Source of the DNA: Actinomycetes bacterium
GTDB lineage: Bacteria; Actinomycetota; Actinomycetes; Mycobacteriales; Mycobacteriaceae
NCBI GenBank assembly: GCA_023404955.1
Contig: JAEXZY010000052.1
Location: 62,001 to 126,000, forward strand
Direction of reading: 5' to 3'
Length of the DNA: 64,000 bases
The notes beneath the pieces were generated by a model, which saw only the letters and a program-made list of their open reading frames with translations, made no database searches and had not been told where the DNA came from. The position numbers and the translations under genes are program-made. Positions within the stretch are counted from its first letter, which is position 1, and every line of letters starts with the position of its first letter. This document shows, in pieces, positions 1-8,230 of the stretch.

Positions 1-141
1 GCGTCGATGATCGCCCTCACCTACTTCCCGCCGCTGTGGCGAAAGGTGATGGACCACCGGGTGATCGAGCACTACGACGGCGACGTCAGCCGCGCCAACG
101 TGCACCCGCGGATGCGTGCCCGCTACGGGGTGACCTCGTGA
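1..141 (+). CDS. alkB: Alkane 1-monooxygenase (AlkB), C-terminal fragment
   Basis: The window opens inside an open frame encoding 46 residues that end in TGA at 139-141. The tail contains YFPPLWRKVMDHRV followed by HYDGDVSRANVHPRMRARYG, which resembles the C-terminus of membrane-bound non-haem di-iron alkane hydroxylases. The catalytic histidine boxes and membrane helices would lie upstream, outside the window. The stop overlaps the GTG of the next gene, a rubredoxin, the electron donor that AlkB needs for terminal alkane hydroxylation. That context is the stronger part of the assignment, because so little of the protein is visible. Partial only because of the window edge. Confidence 0.75.
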   Translation, partial: ASMIALTYFPPLWRKVMDHRVIEHYDGDVSRANVHPRMRARYGVTS

Positions 142-311
142 GCGGCTACCGGTGCCCCGGCTGTGATTATGTGTACGACGAGGCCAAAGGCGCTCCGCGA
201 GAGGGTTTTCCGCCCGGGACGGTGTGGGATGACATCCCCGACGACTGGGCCTGCCCCGACTGCGCAGTGCGCGAGAAGATCGATTTCGAACCGATGGGAG
301 TGGCCCGATGA
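138..311 (+). CDS. rubA: Rubredoxin (first of two)
   Basis: A 57-residue rubredoxin with the two iron-binding knuckles CPGC near residues 6-9 and CPDC near 39-42, and the conserved GTVWDDIPDDW between them. It carries electrons from a rubredoxin reductase to the AlkB di-iron centre in the cytoplasm. The GTG start is chosen because it overlaps the alkB stop by 2 nt and gives the normal rubredoxin length; longer upstream starts would only read the alkB tail in another frame. The stop overlaps the ATG of the second rubredoxin, so the genes form a translationally coupled operon. Confidence 0.93.
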   Translation: MSGYRCPGCDYVYDEAKGAPREGFPPGTVWDDIPDDWACPDCAVREKIDFEPMGVAR

Positions 312-490
312 GTGACTACAAGTTGTACGTCTGCGTGCAGTGCGGCTTCGAGTACGACGAAGCCAAGGGATGGCCCGAGGACGGCATTGCCCCGGGCACC
401 CGCTGGGACGACATCCCCGACGACTGGAGCTGCCCGGACTGCGGCGCGGCAAAGTCGGACTTCGACATGGTGGAGGTCGTCCGGCCGTGA
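308..490 (+). CDS. rubB: Rubredoxin (second of two)
   Basis: A 60-residue rubredoxin with CVQC and CPDC iron ligands and the GTRWDDIPDDWSCPDC core. Tandem rubredoxins after alkB are typical of actinobacteria (M. tuberculosis rubA-rubB); usually only one of the two types supports alkane hydroxylation. It shares a 4-nt ATGA overlap with the upstream rubredoxin. The two proteins are alike over the core but differ at both ends, so this is an old duplication rather than a recent copy. Which one is the AlkB partner cannot be told from sequence alone. Confidence 0.93.
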   Translation: MSDYKLYVCVQCGFEYDEAKGWPEDGIAPGTRWDDIPDDWSCPDCGAAKSDFDMVEVVRP

Positions 491-524
491 ACGCACCCTC
501 GTGGCCGGTGAGCGTGCGCTCCGG

Positions 525-596
525 CGCGCGACACACCGGCCACGGGCGTGCAGACACGCGCGCTCGCGGGACCGGCGCGACCGATAGTGTCGCGCG
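525..596. promoter_or_regulatory. Perfect 10-bp inverted repeat before the TetR gene
   Basis: CGCGCGACAC at 525-534 and its exact reverse complement GTGTCGCGCG at 587-596 flank 52 bp between the second rubredoxin stop and the preferred TetR start. Binding of the adjacent regulator here, giving autoregulation, is an inference. TetR operators are usually more compact, so the arms might also be two separate half-sites. Confidence 0.4.
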
Positions 597-597
597 T

Positions 598-1218
598 GTG
601 AGTGGTCCCCACGACAAGCGCATCAGCTACGCCGAGGCGTCGCGCGTGCTGCTGCGCGACTCCATCCTCGACGGGATGCGCGACCTGCTGCTCACCCGCG
701 ACTGGTCGTCGATCACGCTGTCCGACGTCGCGAAGTCCGCCGGGATCAGCCGGCAGACCATCTACAACGAGTTCGGCTCACGCCAGGGGCTCGCCCAGGG
801 CTACGCGCTGCGGCTGGCCGATCGGCTCGTCGGCCAGATCCAGAACGCGATCGGCGCCAACGTCGGCGATGTGTATGCCGCGTTCCTGCAGGGCTTCCGC
901 GACTTCTTCGTCGAGTCGGCCGCCGACCCGCTGGTGATCTCGCTGCTGACCGGGGGCTCGAAACCCGATCTGCTGCAGATCATCACGACCGACAGCGCGC
1001 CGATCATCACGCATTGCTCAAGCCGGCTGACCGAGCTGTTCATGACCAGCTGGGTGCGCTGCAGTGAAGAGGACGCGGGTGTGCTGGCTCGCGCGATCGT
1101 GCGGCTCGCGATGAGCTACATCTCGATGCCGCCCGAAGCCGATCACGACGTGGCACGCGACCTCGCGCGGCTGATGACGCCGTTCGCCGAGCGCTACGGG
1201 GTCATCGAGCCGCGGTAG
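598..1218 (+). CDS. TetR-family regulator of the alkane hydroxylase locus
   Basis: A 206-residue TetR-type repressor. The N-terminal helix-turn-helix is clear in ITLSDVAKSAGISRQTIYNEF (about residues 39-59), followed by an all-helical ligand-binding domain. It occupies the position of M. tuberculosis Rv3249c behind alkB-rubA-rubB and probably controls that operon in response to a lipid-like ligand (inference). I prefer the GTG at 598 because it starts just ahead of the first conserved helix. A GTG at 487 that overlaps the rubredoxin stop would add 37 low-complexity residues and cannot be excluded. The 3' end overlaps the convergent MFS gene by 17 bp. Confidence 0.88.
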   Translation: MSGPHDKRISYAEASRVLLRDSILDGMRDLLLTRDWSSITLSDVAKSAGISRQTIYNEFGSRQGLAQGYALRLADRLVGQIQNAIGANVGDVYAAFLQGFRDFFVESAADPLVISLLTGGSKPDLLQIITTDSAPIITHCSSRLTELFMTSWVRCSEEDAGVLARAIVRLAMSYISMPPEADHDVARDLARLMTPFAERYGVIEPR

Positions 1219-2437
1219 CGACAGGAGTCCGGCGTTCCGGTGCGATGGCGCGCCGGAACCGCAGGAAGATCCCTACCGCGACGACAGCGACCGCGGCGCT
1301 GAGCAGATGCGAGGCCTGGTAGCCGTACCCACTCACCACCGATCCGGCCACGACATTGGACAGCGACGCGCCGACCCCCTGCATCGTCATCACCGCGGCG
1401 AGCCCGATGTTGAAGCGGCCCGACCCGGCCAGCAGCCGTTCCACCGCGATCGGCGTCGCGATGCCGATCAGCCCCGCGCCGACGCCGTCGAGCGTCTGCA
1501 CCGGGAAGATGGTCCAGAAGCCCGAATTGGTGCCCGCGATCAGCCCGCGCACCGGTAGCGCGCACAGCGCGATCAGCAGCACCGCCGACAGACCGAAACG
1601 CCTGATCATCAGCGGCGCGAGCACGGCGACGGCGATCATCGCCAGCTGCGACACCCCGGTGATGATCGCGGTGGTGCGAAACGGGGTGCCCAGCTCGATC
1701 GCGAACTCCTGCGCCACCAGCCTGCTCATCGGCGCATTGCCGAAATGGAACATCAGCAGCACGACCGCCAGCAGCAGCAGGCCCGGCGTCTGCACCAGCA
1801 CCCGGAACCCCGACGGCTTCGTGTCGCCGCCGGTGTCGTCGAGACCGCGTGCCGCGTCGTGATCGATCCGGGCCGGATCGATGGCCATCGCCGCCACCAC
1901 GGCGCCGACCGCGGTCACGAGCATCAGCGTGATGATCGCGTGCTCGCCGTAGAACGACACGAAGACGAACACCGCGGCCAAGGACGCGACGTTGCCTGCG
2001 TGGTTCCAGAACTCGTTGCGGGCGACCTGCTGACCGAACAGCTTCGGGCCGATCAACCCGAGGGTCAGGCCCATCAGAGCCGGTCCGACGACCGCGCCGA
2101 CCACCGCGGTTCCCACCTGCCCGACCCACACGATCGCCGGCGTCGGCGCGACCAGCGTGGCCAGACCCACCGCCGTCACCACCACCACAGGCACGGCGAC
2201 CAGGGACCGCTTGTACCGGGTCCCGTCGACCAACGCCCCGAAGGCGGGCGTGACCGCCAAGCCGATCAGGCCACCGACCGTCGCGATCGCGCCCAGGGCC
2301 AACGACGACCAGCCCCGGGTGGCGAGGAACGCGTCCAGAAAAGGGCCGAGACCGTCCCGCGCATCGGCGAGGAAGAAGTTCAGCGCGGCAAGAGAGATCA
2401 GAGACCGCCGACCCACCACGACCGCGCGTTCGTCCAC
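1202..2437 (-). CDS. MFS transporter
   Basis: A 411-residue hydrophobic protein with about 12 predicted membrane segments and a central polar loop (about residues 190-215), the usual major facilitator layout. An early FLADARDGLGPFLDAFL stretch is characteristic of a putative efflux subfamily often annotated only as MFS. The substrate is unknown. The GTG start at 2437 is chosen because upstream in-frame sequence is not membrane-like and runs into the sahH promoter region. It is transcribed divergently from sahH and converges on the TetR gene. M. tuberculosis has no MFS gene at this position, so it looks like a lineage-specific insertion. Confidence 0.85.
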   Translation of the reverse strand: MDERAVVVGRRSLISLAALNFFLADARDGLGPFLDAFLATRGWSSLALGAIATVGGLIGLAVTPAFGALVDGTRYKRSLVAVPVVVVTAVGLATLVAPTPAIVWVGQVGTAVVGAVVGPALMGLTLGLIGPKLFGQQVARNEFWNHAGNVASLAAVFVFVSFYGEHAIITLMLVTAVGAVVAAMAIDPARIDHDAARGLDDTGGDTKPSGFRVLVQTPGLLLLAVVLLMFHFGNAPMSRLVAQEFAIELGTPFRTTAIITGVSQLAMIAVAVLAPLMIRRFGLSAVLLIALCALPVRGLIAGTNSGFWTIFPVQTLDGVGAGLIGIATPIAVERLLAGSGRFNIGLAAVMTMQGVGASLSNVVAGSVVSGYGYQASHLLSAAVAVVAVGIFLRFRRAIAPERRTPVATAAR

Positions 2438-2536
2438 CCGGACCCCATTCCTCCCGCGACCGACTACCGGCGACGCGGTGTACCCCCGGCCGGATCGCGA
2501 CCAAACGTTGCTGAACAAGACGTCACACAGGGCGAA

Positions 2537-2566
2537 TTGAAGGCGGCCTGCGCCGACCGCTAGGGT
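2537..2566 (+). promoter_or_regulatory. Candidate sahH promoter (-35/-10)
   Basis: TTGAAG at 2537-2542, an 18-nt spacer, then TAGGGT at 2561-2566 resemble a housekeeping sigma-A promoter pointing toward sahH. This would give a leader of about 130 nt. The leader contains a short perfect hairpin, AGCGCAC-CCC-GTGCGCT, at 2654-2670. I could not match the leader to an S-adenosylhomocysteine riboswitch. The prediction rests on sequence and spacing only. Confidence 0.45.
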
Positions 2567-2703
2567 GTTGTGGATACCTCTCGGCTGGCAGTGTGCTTCC
2601 GCTGTGTCGGATTGAGCGCCTGTCCCGCGAGCCCGCAGGCCGAGTGTGTCGCCAGCGCACCCCGTGCGCTCTCGAGGCAAATGACGAATCAAAGGGGCTC
2701 TAC

Positions 2704-4170
<1,467 letters not shown>

Positions 4171-4171
4171 C

Positions 4172-4648
4172 ATGACGGATCGGGCGCGCACGGCGACACT
4201 CAGTGTCGTTGTGCGCGCCCTTTTCGTTGCCGTGTGCCTGGTGCTGACCGGTTGTCAGCAGGCGTCCGAGACGGCCGAGCCGTCCCCGACGCGGCCGGCG
4301 TTCGACGTCCGGCATGACACCGACGAACTCGCCCGCACCTTTCCCGCGTTGGGCGCTCCGGTCTCGGCGTCGTGGATCCGCTGGAACAACGCCGCCGGGG
4401 CGGTGTGGATCGACGCTGTCGTCACGGTGACCCCGGAGACCATGGATACGCTTCTGCGCCAGCATGTTTCCGAGCCGACCACGCACCGTCCCGCGGTGCA
4501 GAAGGTACTCGAGGCCGATGTGCCGTCCGGACCGTTCCGCACCGGTGTGGAGCTCAACATGGCGTTCTCGCCGGGACGCATGAGTACGCGGGTGTTCCTC
4601 GACCCGCCCCGCGACACCGTCGTGCTGCAGTCCTTCGACCTCGGCTAG
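4172..4648 (+). CDS. Small predicted lipoprotein, unknown function
   Basis: A 158-residue protein with a signal peptide ending in a lipobox, LVLTGC, with the lipidated cysteine at residue 28 if translation starts at 4172. The mature part has no motif I recognise; it looks like a small soluble domain displayed outside the membrane. The first 17 codons lie inside the sahH terminator hairpin (4182-4220), so most sahH transcripts should end here. An in-frame GTG at 4211 would give a shorter, still plausible leader starting VRALFVAV, and may be the real start. The stop overlaps the convergent esterase gene by 4 bp. Confidence 0.75.
   Translation: MTDRARTATLSVVVRALFVAVCLVLTGCQQASETAEPSPTRPAFDVRHDTDELARTFPALGAPVSASWIRWNNAAGAVWIDAVVTVTPETMDTLLRQHVSEPTTHRPAVQKVLEADVPSGPFRTGVELNMAFSPGRMSTRVFLDPPRDTVVLQSFDLG
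4182..4224 (+). terminator. Intrinsic terminator of sahH inside the next ORF
   Basis: Arms 4182-4199 and 4203-4220 pair over 18 consecutive positions (16 Watson-Crick pairs and two G.U pairs) around a 3-nt TCA loop, followed by TTTTCGTT. This is an unusually complete intrinsic terminator for a mycobacterium. It sits 12-50 nt after the sahH stop and within the start region of the lipoprotein reading frame. Confidence 0.9.
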
Positions 4649-5976
4649 ACCAGTCCCAGCTGCTGATAGATCGTCGAACGCCACTTGCGCGCTTGGGAAT
4701 TGACGAAAATGCCGCCCAGCGCCCAGTCGTGCATCTGCCCGTCGCCGATCACCACCGTGAAGTTCGCATCGGGATCCTGAGCGAGCAGCTTGTCGCGGAA
4801 CATCAGGTCGCCGGGATAGGGCCGCTCCACGGTGCCGACGTAGATCGCCGTCGGCGGCAGCCCGGTCAGATCGTCGACCATGATCGGATTGAAGCGTGGG
4901 TCATCGGGATTCAGTTCGCCACCGGGTGCCGGCGGGGTGCGGGGCGGGATGATCGGATCGTTGATGTCGTCCACGATCGGCCCCGACAGCGTCAGATGCA
5001 GGACCGGGGAGATCAGCACCATCCGCGACGGCTGATCCTCGTCGGGATCGCAGGCCGCGTCGGCCCGGCAGCGGCGCACCAGCTCCTGCGCCACCAGCAT
5101 CGCGTAGGTGCCGCCCGCCGAATCGCCATACAGCGCGACGTTCTCGGCGCCGTGCTCGGCGATCATCAACGACACGTAGTCGGCCATCGGCGGCACCAGG
5201 CCCTCCACCGTCGCGTTGCCGATCGGCGGGGCCAGCGGATAGATCGGCACCACCACGGTTGCGCCGGTCTGACGGGCCATCGAGGTGTAGTCGGCCCAGT
5301 TGATGATGTTCGCCTCCGCGACGAACCCGCCGCCGTGCAGCGCCAGCACGTACTCGTCCGTGGGCTTGCGCTTCGGGGTGATCGTCACGACTTTCATTCC
5401 GCTGTAGGTGCTTTCGGTGACCGTGACCCGGCCGCTCACCCACTTGGGCGGGCTGGTGTAGGTCACGCTGCCACCGTCGCCGACGAAGATCGGGGAATCC
5501 TCGGCGCGCAGCTTCTGCAACGTCCGCAGAATCAGCTTGTCCTGCAGCGACGGGGGACCGGTGACGACGGTCTGCGGTCCCTCGGTGATGTCGTGGATGC
5601 GCTCGCGCCGGGTGGCGAGGCTCAACGGCAGCAGCGGTGCCGTGAGGGCGGGGGCGGTGGGCTCGTCGGTGTCGGTCGACTCCGCGGCGACCCGCTTCGT
5701 CGGCGCGAAGAGACGTTTCCGTTCCGTCTTTGTGTCGGTGTCGCGGTCGCGCGCGCGCTCGGCCAGCTTCGTACGCAGCCGCGGGGAGTCGGCCCTGTCG
5801 GCCTTCTCCGTCTTGACCGTCTTGGCTGTGCGAACCTGGCTGTGCGTCGCGGTGTCCTTCGCCCCGCCGTCGTCGGCAGCCGCCACCCCGCAGCCCAACC
5901 CCAGTAGCGCCGCCGCGCCGACACCCGCTGCCACGGCGCATCCAGCTACCGTTGCGACATTGCTCTGACCCCGCAT
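4645..5976 (-). CDS. Secreted alpha/beta-hydrolase (HSL-type esterase)
   Basis: A 443-residue protein with an N-terminal export signal (about residues 1-34, ending near VAAADD), then a charged low-complexity linker rich in Lys, Arg, Asp and Thr to about residue 105, then an alpha/beta-hydrolase domain. The oxyanion motif HGGGF and the nucleophile elbow GDSAGG identify the hormone-sensitive-lipase family. A late histidine in GQMHDW is the likely catalytic base, with an acidic residue just before it. It probably hydrolyses short or medium acyl esters outside the membrane. The disordered linker may anchor the enzyme in the wall (inference). It is not part of the equivalent M. tuberculosis segment. 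Confidence 0.88.
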   Translation of the reverse strand: MRGQSNVATVAGCAVAAGVGAAALLGLGCGVAAADDGGAKDTATHSQVRTAKTVKTEKADRADSPRLRTKLAERARDRDTDTKTERKRLFAPTKRVAAESTDTDEPTAPALTAPLLPLSLATRRERIHDITEGPQTVVTGPPSLQDKLILRTLQKLRAEDSPIFVGDGGSVTYTSPPKWVSGRVTVTESTYSGMKVVTITPKRKPTDEYVLALHGGGFVAEANIINWADYTSMARQTGATVVVPIYPLAPPIGNATVEGLVPPMADYVSLMIAEHGAENVALYGDSAGGTYAMLVAQELVRRCRADAACDPDEDQPSRMVLISPVLHLTLSGPIVDDINDPIIPPRTPPAPGGELNPDDPRFNPIMVDDLTGLPPTAIYVGTVERPYPGDLMFRDKLLAQDPDANFTVVIGDGQMHDWALGGIFVNSQARKWRSTIYQQLGLV

Positions 5977-6029
5977 CGTGCATACCTATCACCTCCGGCG
6001 GTCGCGCCGCACTGGATTACGCTCACCTC

Positions 6030-6668
6030 GTGCTCATCGTCATCGAAGGCGTCGACGGCGCAGGGAAGAGGACACTGACCAACGGGTTGCGGTCGGCGTT
6101 CGAAGCAAACGGCCACTCGGTGGCGCACCTGGCCTTCCCGCGGTACGGGGTGTCGGTACCCGCCGACCTGGCCGCCGAGGCGCTGCACGGCCGGCACGGC
6201 GACCTCGCCGGCTCCGTCTACGCGATGGCCGTGCTCTTCGCGATGGACCGAGCCGGCGCACGCGCCGAGATCGACCACCTCACCGCGGCGCATTCCGTGG
6301 TCATCCTGGACCGCTACGTCGCCTCCAACGCCGCCTACAGCGCGGCACGCCTGCACCAGGGGGCGAACGGCGACGTGGTCGCCTGGGTGCACGACCTGGA
6401 ATACGGCCGGCTGCAGCTCCCTGCGCCGCACGCGCAGGTCCTGCTCGACGTGCCGACCGAGCTGGCCGCCGCCCGCGCGGCTAGCAGAGAAGCCGCCGAC
6501 GCCGCCCGCACCCGCGACGCCTACGAACGCGACGACGGGCTGCAGCGACGCACCGGTGCCGTCTACGCCGAACTCGCCGCGGCCTCCTGGGGCGGCCCCT
6601 GGGCCGTCGTGCCACCCGACGTCGACGCCGCTGCGCTCGCGGAGCGATTGCTCGGCGAACCCGGTTAG
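6030..6668 (+). CDS. tmk: Thymidylate kinase
   Basis: A 212-residue dTMP kinase that phosphorylates dTMP to dTDP with ATP in DNA precursor synthesis. The P-loop IEGVDGAGKRTL lies at about residues 4-15, followed by a DRYVASNAAY motif of the nucleoside-binding DR(Y/H) type. Mycobacterial Tmk likewise has a short, atypical LID with few basic residues. The GTG at 6030 is chosen because it puts the P-loop at the N-terminus as in the family. Position upstream of mtrA matches M. tuberculosis Rv3247c, though here one extra gene intervenes. Confidence 0.96.
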   Translation: MLIVIEGVDGAGKRTLTNGLRSAFEANGHSVAHLAFPRYGVSVPADLAAEALHGRHGDLAGSVYAMAVLFAMDRAGARAEIDHLTAAHSVVILDRYVASNAAYSAARLHQGANGDVVAWVHDLEYGRLQLPAPHAQVLLDVPTELAAARAASREAADAARTRDAYERDDGLQRRTGAVYAELAAASWGGPWAVVPPDVDAAALAERLLGEPG

Positions 6669-6673
6669 CAAGA

Positions 6674-6689
6674 CGAACGCGCGCGTTCG
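6674..6689. promoter_or_regulatory. 16-bp perfect palindrome before the 226-residue ORF
   Basis: CGAACGCGCGCGTTCG is self-complementary and lies between the tmk stop and the next gene. It resembles the mycobacterial LexA box but its central spacer is 6 rather than 4 nt, so LexA binding is doubtful. A second small inverted repeat, GTCGC-TCA-GCGAC, follows at about 6711-6723, just ahead of the ribosome site. A repressor site for the next gene is an inference. Confidence 0.4.
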
Positions 6690-6740
6690 ACGTACGCTCC
6701 GATCGGGGAGTCGCTCAGCGACACACGACAGGGGGGATCG

Positions 6741-7421
6741 ATGGTCGTTCGCACTCGAATTCAGACCGACATGATGGCGCGGGTCGACGAACTCGTGACC
6801 GAGCTCAAGTCCGCGGGGCAGCGATTCGACCAGGGCCGCACGCTCGAAGGACGCGAAGTGGCCCGCCACATCGCGCGCCTGGTTCACGGCACCGCGTCGT
6901 CGCGAGCACTGATCGACGAGCTGGGAGTGCGTCCGTTGATCACCTGGGTCGACACCGCCGGTGTGGTCAACCCGAAGACCGCGGCGTCGGCGGCATGCCT
7001 GACGCTGATGAAGATCCGCACCGGATCGCAGCGCTGCGGTGAGTTCGTGCCGAAGCTCGGGATGTATCCGCCCGCGCCGATCCGCACCCGCGACGGCGAG
7101 CACATCGACCGCGGCACCCGAATTCCGTTCGAGCACTGGTGGACCAACCCCGTCGTCAAAGACGCTGACGGAGCGGAGTTCTCCCGCAAGCAACTGGTGC
7201 TCGCGCTGGCCGCCGGCCCCCACGCCGAGGACGCCGACGACGAGACTGCCGCGGCGTTGGCGGCCCTTGCCGGCAGTCCGTCTCTGGGGTGCGTCGTGCA
7301 TGGCGACTCGGCCGTCGACGGGTTGGAACGCAACCCCGTGATGGCCAGCGCGCGCCAGATCGGCTACGAGGTTCTGCAGTCGATCAGCCAGCAGCGCGAC
7401 ATCATCGACGCCTGCGCCTGA
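6741..7421 (+). CDS. Conserved-looking hypothetical protein, unknown function
   Basis: A 226-residue soluble protein I do not recognise. It has no signal peptide or membrane segment. The N-terminal third is helical with charged residues (MMARVDELVTELKSAGQRFD), the middle contains an aromatic and proline-rich patch (KLGMYPPAPI, FEHWWTNPVV), and the C-terminus is acidic-helical. Six or so scattered residues such as two cysteines and several histidines do not form a metal motif I can name. The ATG at 6741 follows a GGGGGG ribosome site. It lies between tmk and mtrA, where M. tuberculosis has no gene, with a palindrome upstream and a hairpin downstream. Confidence 0.8.
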   Translation: MVVRTRIQTDMMARVDELVTELKSAGQRFDQGRTLEGREVARHIARLVHGTASSRALIDELGVRPLITWVDTAGVVNPKTAASAACLTLMKIRTGSQRCGEFVPKLGMYPPAPIRTRDGEHIDRGTRIPFEHWWTNPVVKDADGAEFSRKQLVLALAAGPHAEDADDETAAALAALAGSPSLGCVVHGDSAVDGLERNPVMASARQIGYEVLQSISQQRDIIDACA

Positions 7422-7429
7422 CCTCCGGC

Positions 7430-7466
7430 CCGGTTGGGGCGCGAAACGCCCGTGTGGTAACCGGGC
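7430..7466 (+). terminator. Nested hairpin between the 226-residue ORF and mtrA
   Basis: Outer arms CCCGGTT (7430-7436) and AACCGGG (7460-7466) enclose inner arms GGGCG (7438-7442) and CGCCC (7448-7452). The sequence after it is CTTTGTAGCTTT, weakly T-rich. It may end transcription of the upstream gene or lie in the mtrA leader; the mtrA start is only 22 nt away. Confidence 0.4.
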
Positions 7467-7488
7467 TTTGTAGCTTTCTGGTGACACC

Positions 7489-8175
7489 ATGGACACCATG
7501 AGGCAAAGGATCCTGGTCGTCGACGACGACCCTTCGCTGGCTGAGATGCTCACCATCGTGCTGCGCGGCGAGGGTTTCGACACCGCCGTCATCGGGGACG
7601 GCACCCAGGCACTCACTGCTGTCCGCGAGCTGCGACCCGACCTAGTGCTGCTCGACCTGATGCTGCCCGGCATGAACGGCATCGACGTGTGCCGGGTGCT
7701 GCGGGCCGATTCCGGCGTGCCGATCGTGATGCTGACCGCCAAGACCGACACCGTCGACGTGGTGCTCGGCCTGGAGTCCGGCGCCGACGACTACGTGATG
7801 AAGCCGTTCAAGCCCAAGGAGCTGGTGGCCCGCGTCCGCGCCCGGCTGCGGCGCAACGAGGACGAGCCGGCCGAGATGCTCTCGATCGCCGACGTCGACA
7901 TCGACGTGCCGGCGCACAAGGTCACCCGGCAGGGTGAGCAGATCTCGCTGACCCCGCTGGAGTTCGACCTGCTGGTGGCGCTGGCACGCAAACCTCGCCA
8001 GGTGTTTACTCGTGATGTGCTGCTCGAACAGGTGTGGGGTTATCGCCACCCCGCCGACACCCGTTTGGTGAACGTGCATGTGCAGCGGCTGCGGGCCAAG
8101 GTCGAGAAGGACCCGGAGAACCCGCAGGTGGTGCTGACCGTTCGAGGAGTGGGATACAAGGCCGGACCTCCGTGA
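7489..8175 (+). CDS. mtrA: DNA-binding response regulator MtrA
   Basis: A 228-residue OmpR/PhoB-type regulator, nearly identical over its length to M. tuberculosis MtrA. The receiver domain (residues 5-118) holds the acidic pocket DDD at 12-14, the phosphoacceptor Asp56 in LLDLMLPG, Thr83 in MLTAKTD and the switch Lys in MKPFKPKEL. The winged-helix domain follows (about 135-226), including RLVNVHVQRLRAKVEKDP. It is the essential partner of the MtrB kinase and acts on genes for cell division, peptidoglycan hydrolases and dnaA. I keep the ATG at 7489; an ATG three codons later is also possible. The sensor gene mtrB starts 55 nt after the stop. Confidence 0.99.
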   Translation: MDTMRQRILVVDDDPSLAEMLTIVLRGEGFDTAVIGDGTQALTAVRELRPDLVLLDLMLPGMNGIDVCRVLRADSGVPIVMLTAKTDTVDVVLGLESGADDYVMKPFKPKELVARVRARLRRNEDEPAEMLSIADVDIDVPAHKVTRQGEQISLTPLEFDLLVALARKPRQVFTRDVLLEQVWGYRHPADTRLVNVHVQRLRAKVEKDPENPQVVLTVRGVGYKAGPP

Positions 8176-8230
8176 TCCGACGGCCCGCCTGGTCGCGGCT
8201 GTTTCCGGCTGCAGTCGTGATGCGCCGCCC

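Noticed and set aside
2567..2703. SAH riboswitch in the sahH leader
   Set aside because: I looked for the conserved core and did not find it; only one small hairpin is present.
6674..6689. LexA/SOS box at the CGAACGCGCGCGTTCG palindrome
   Set aside because: The mycobacterial box is CGAAC-N4-GTTCG; here the spacer is 6, which shifts the half-sites by two bases.
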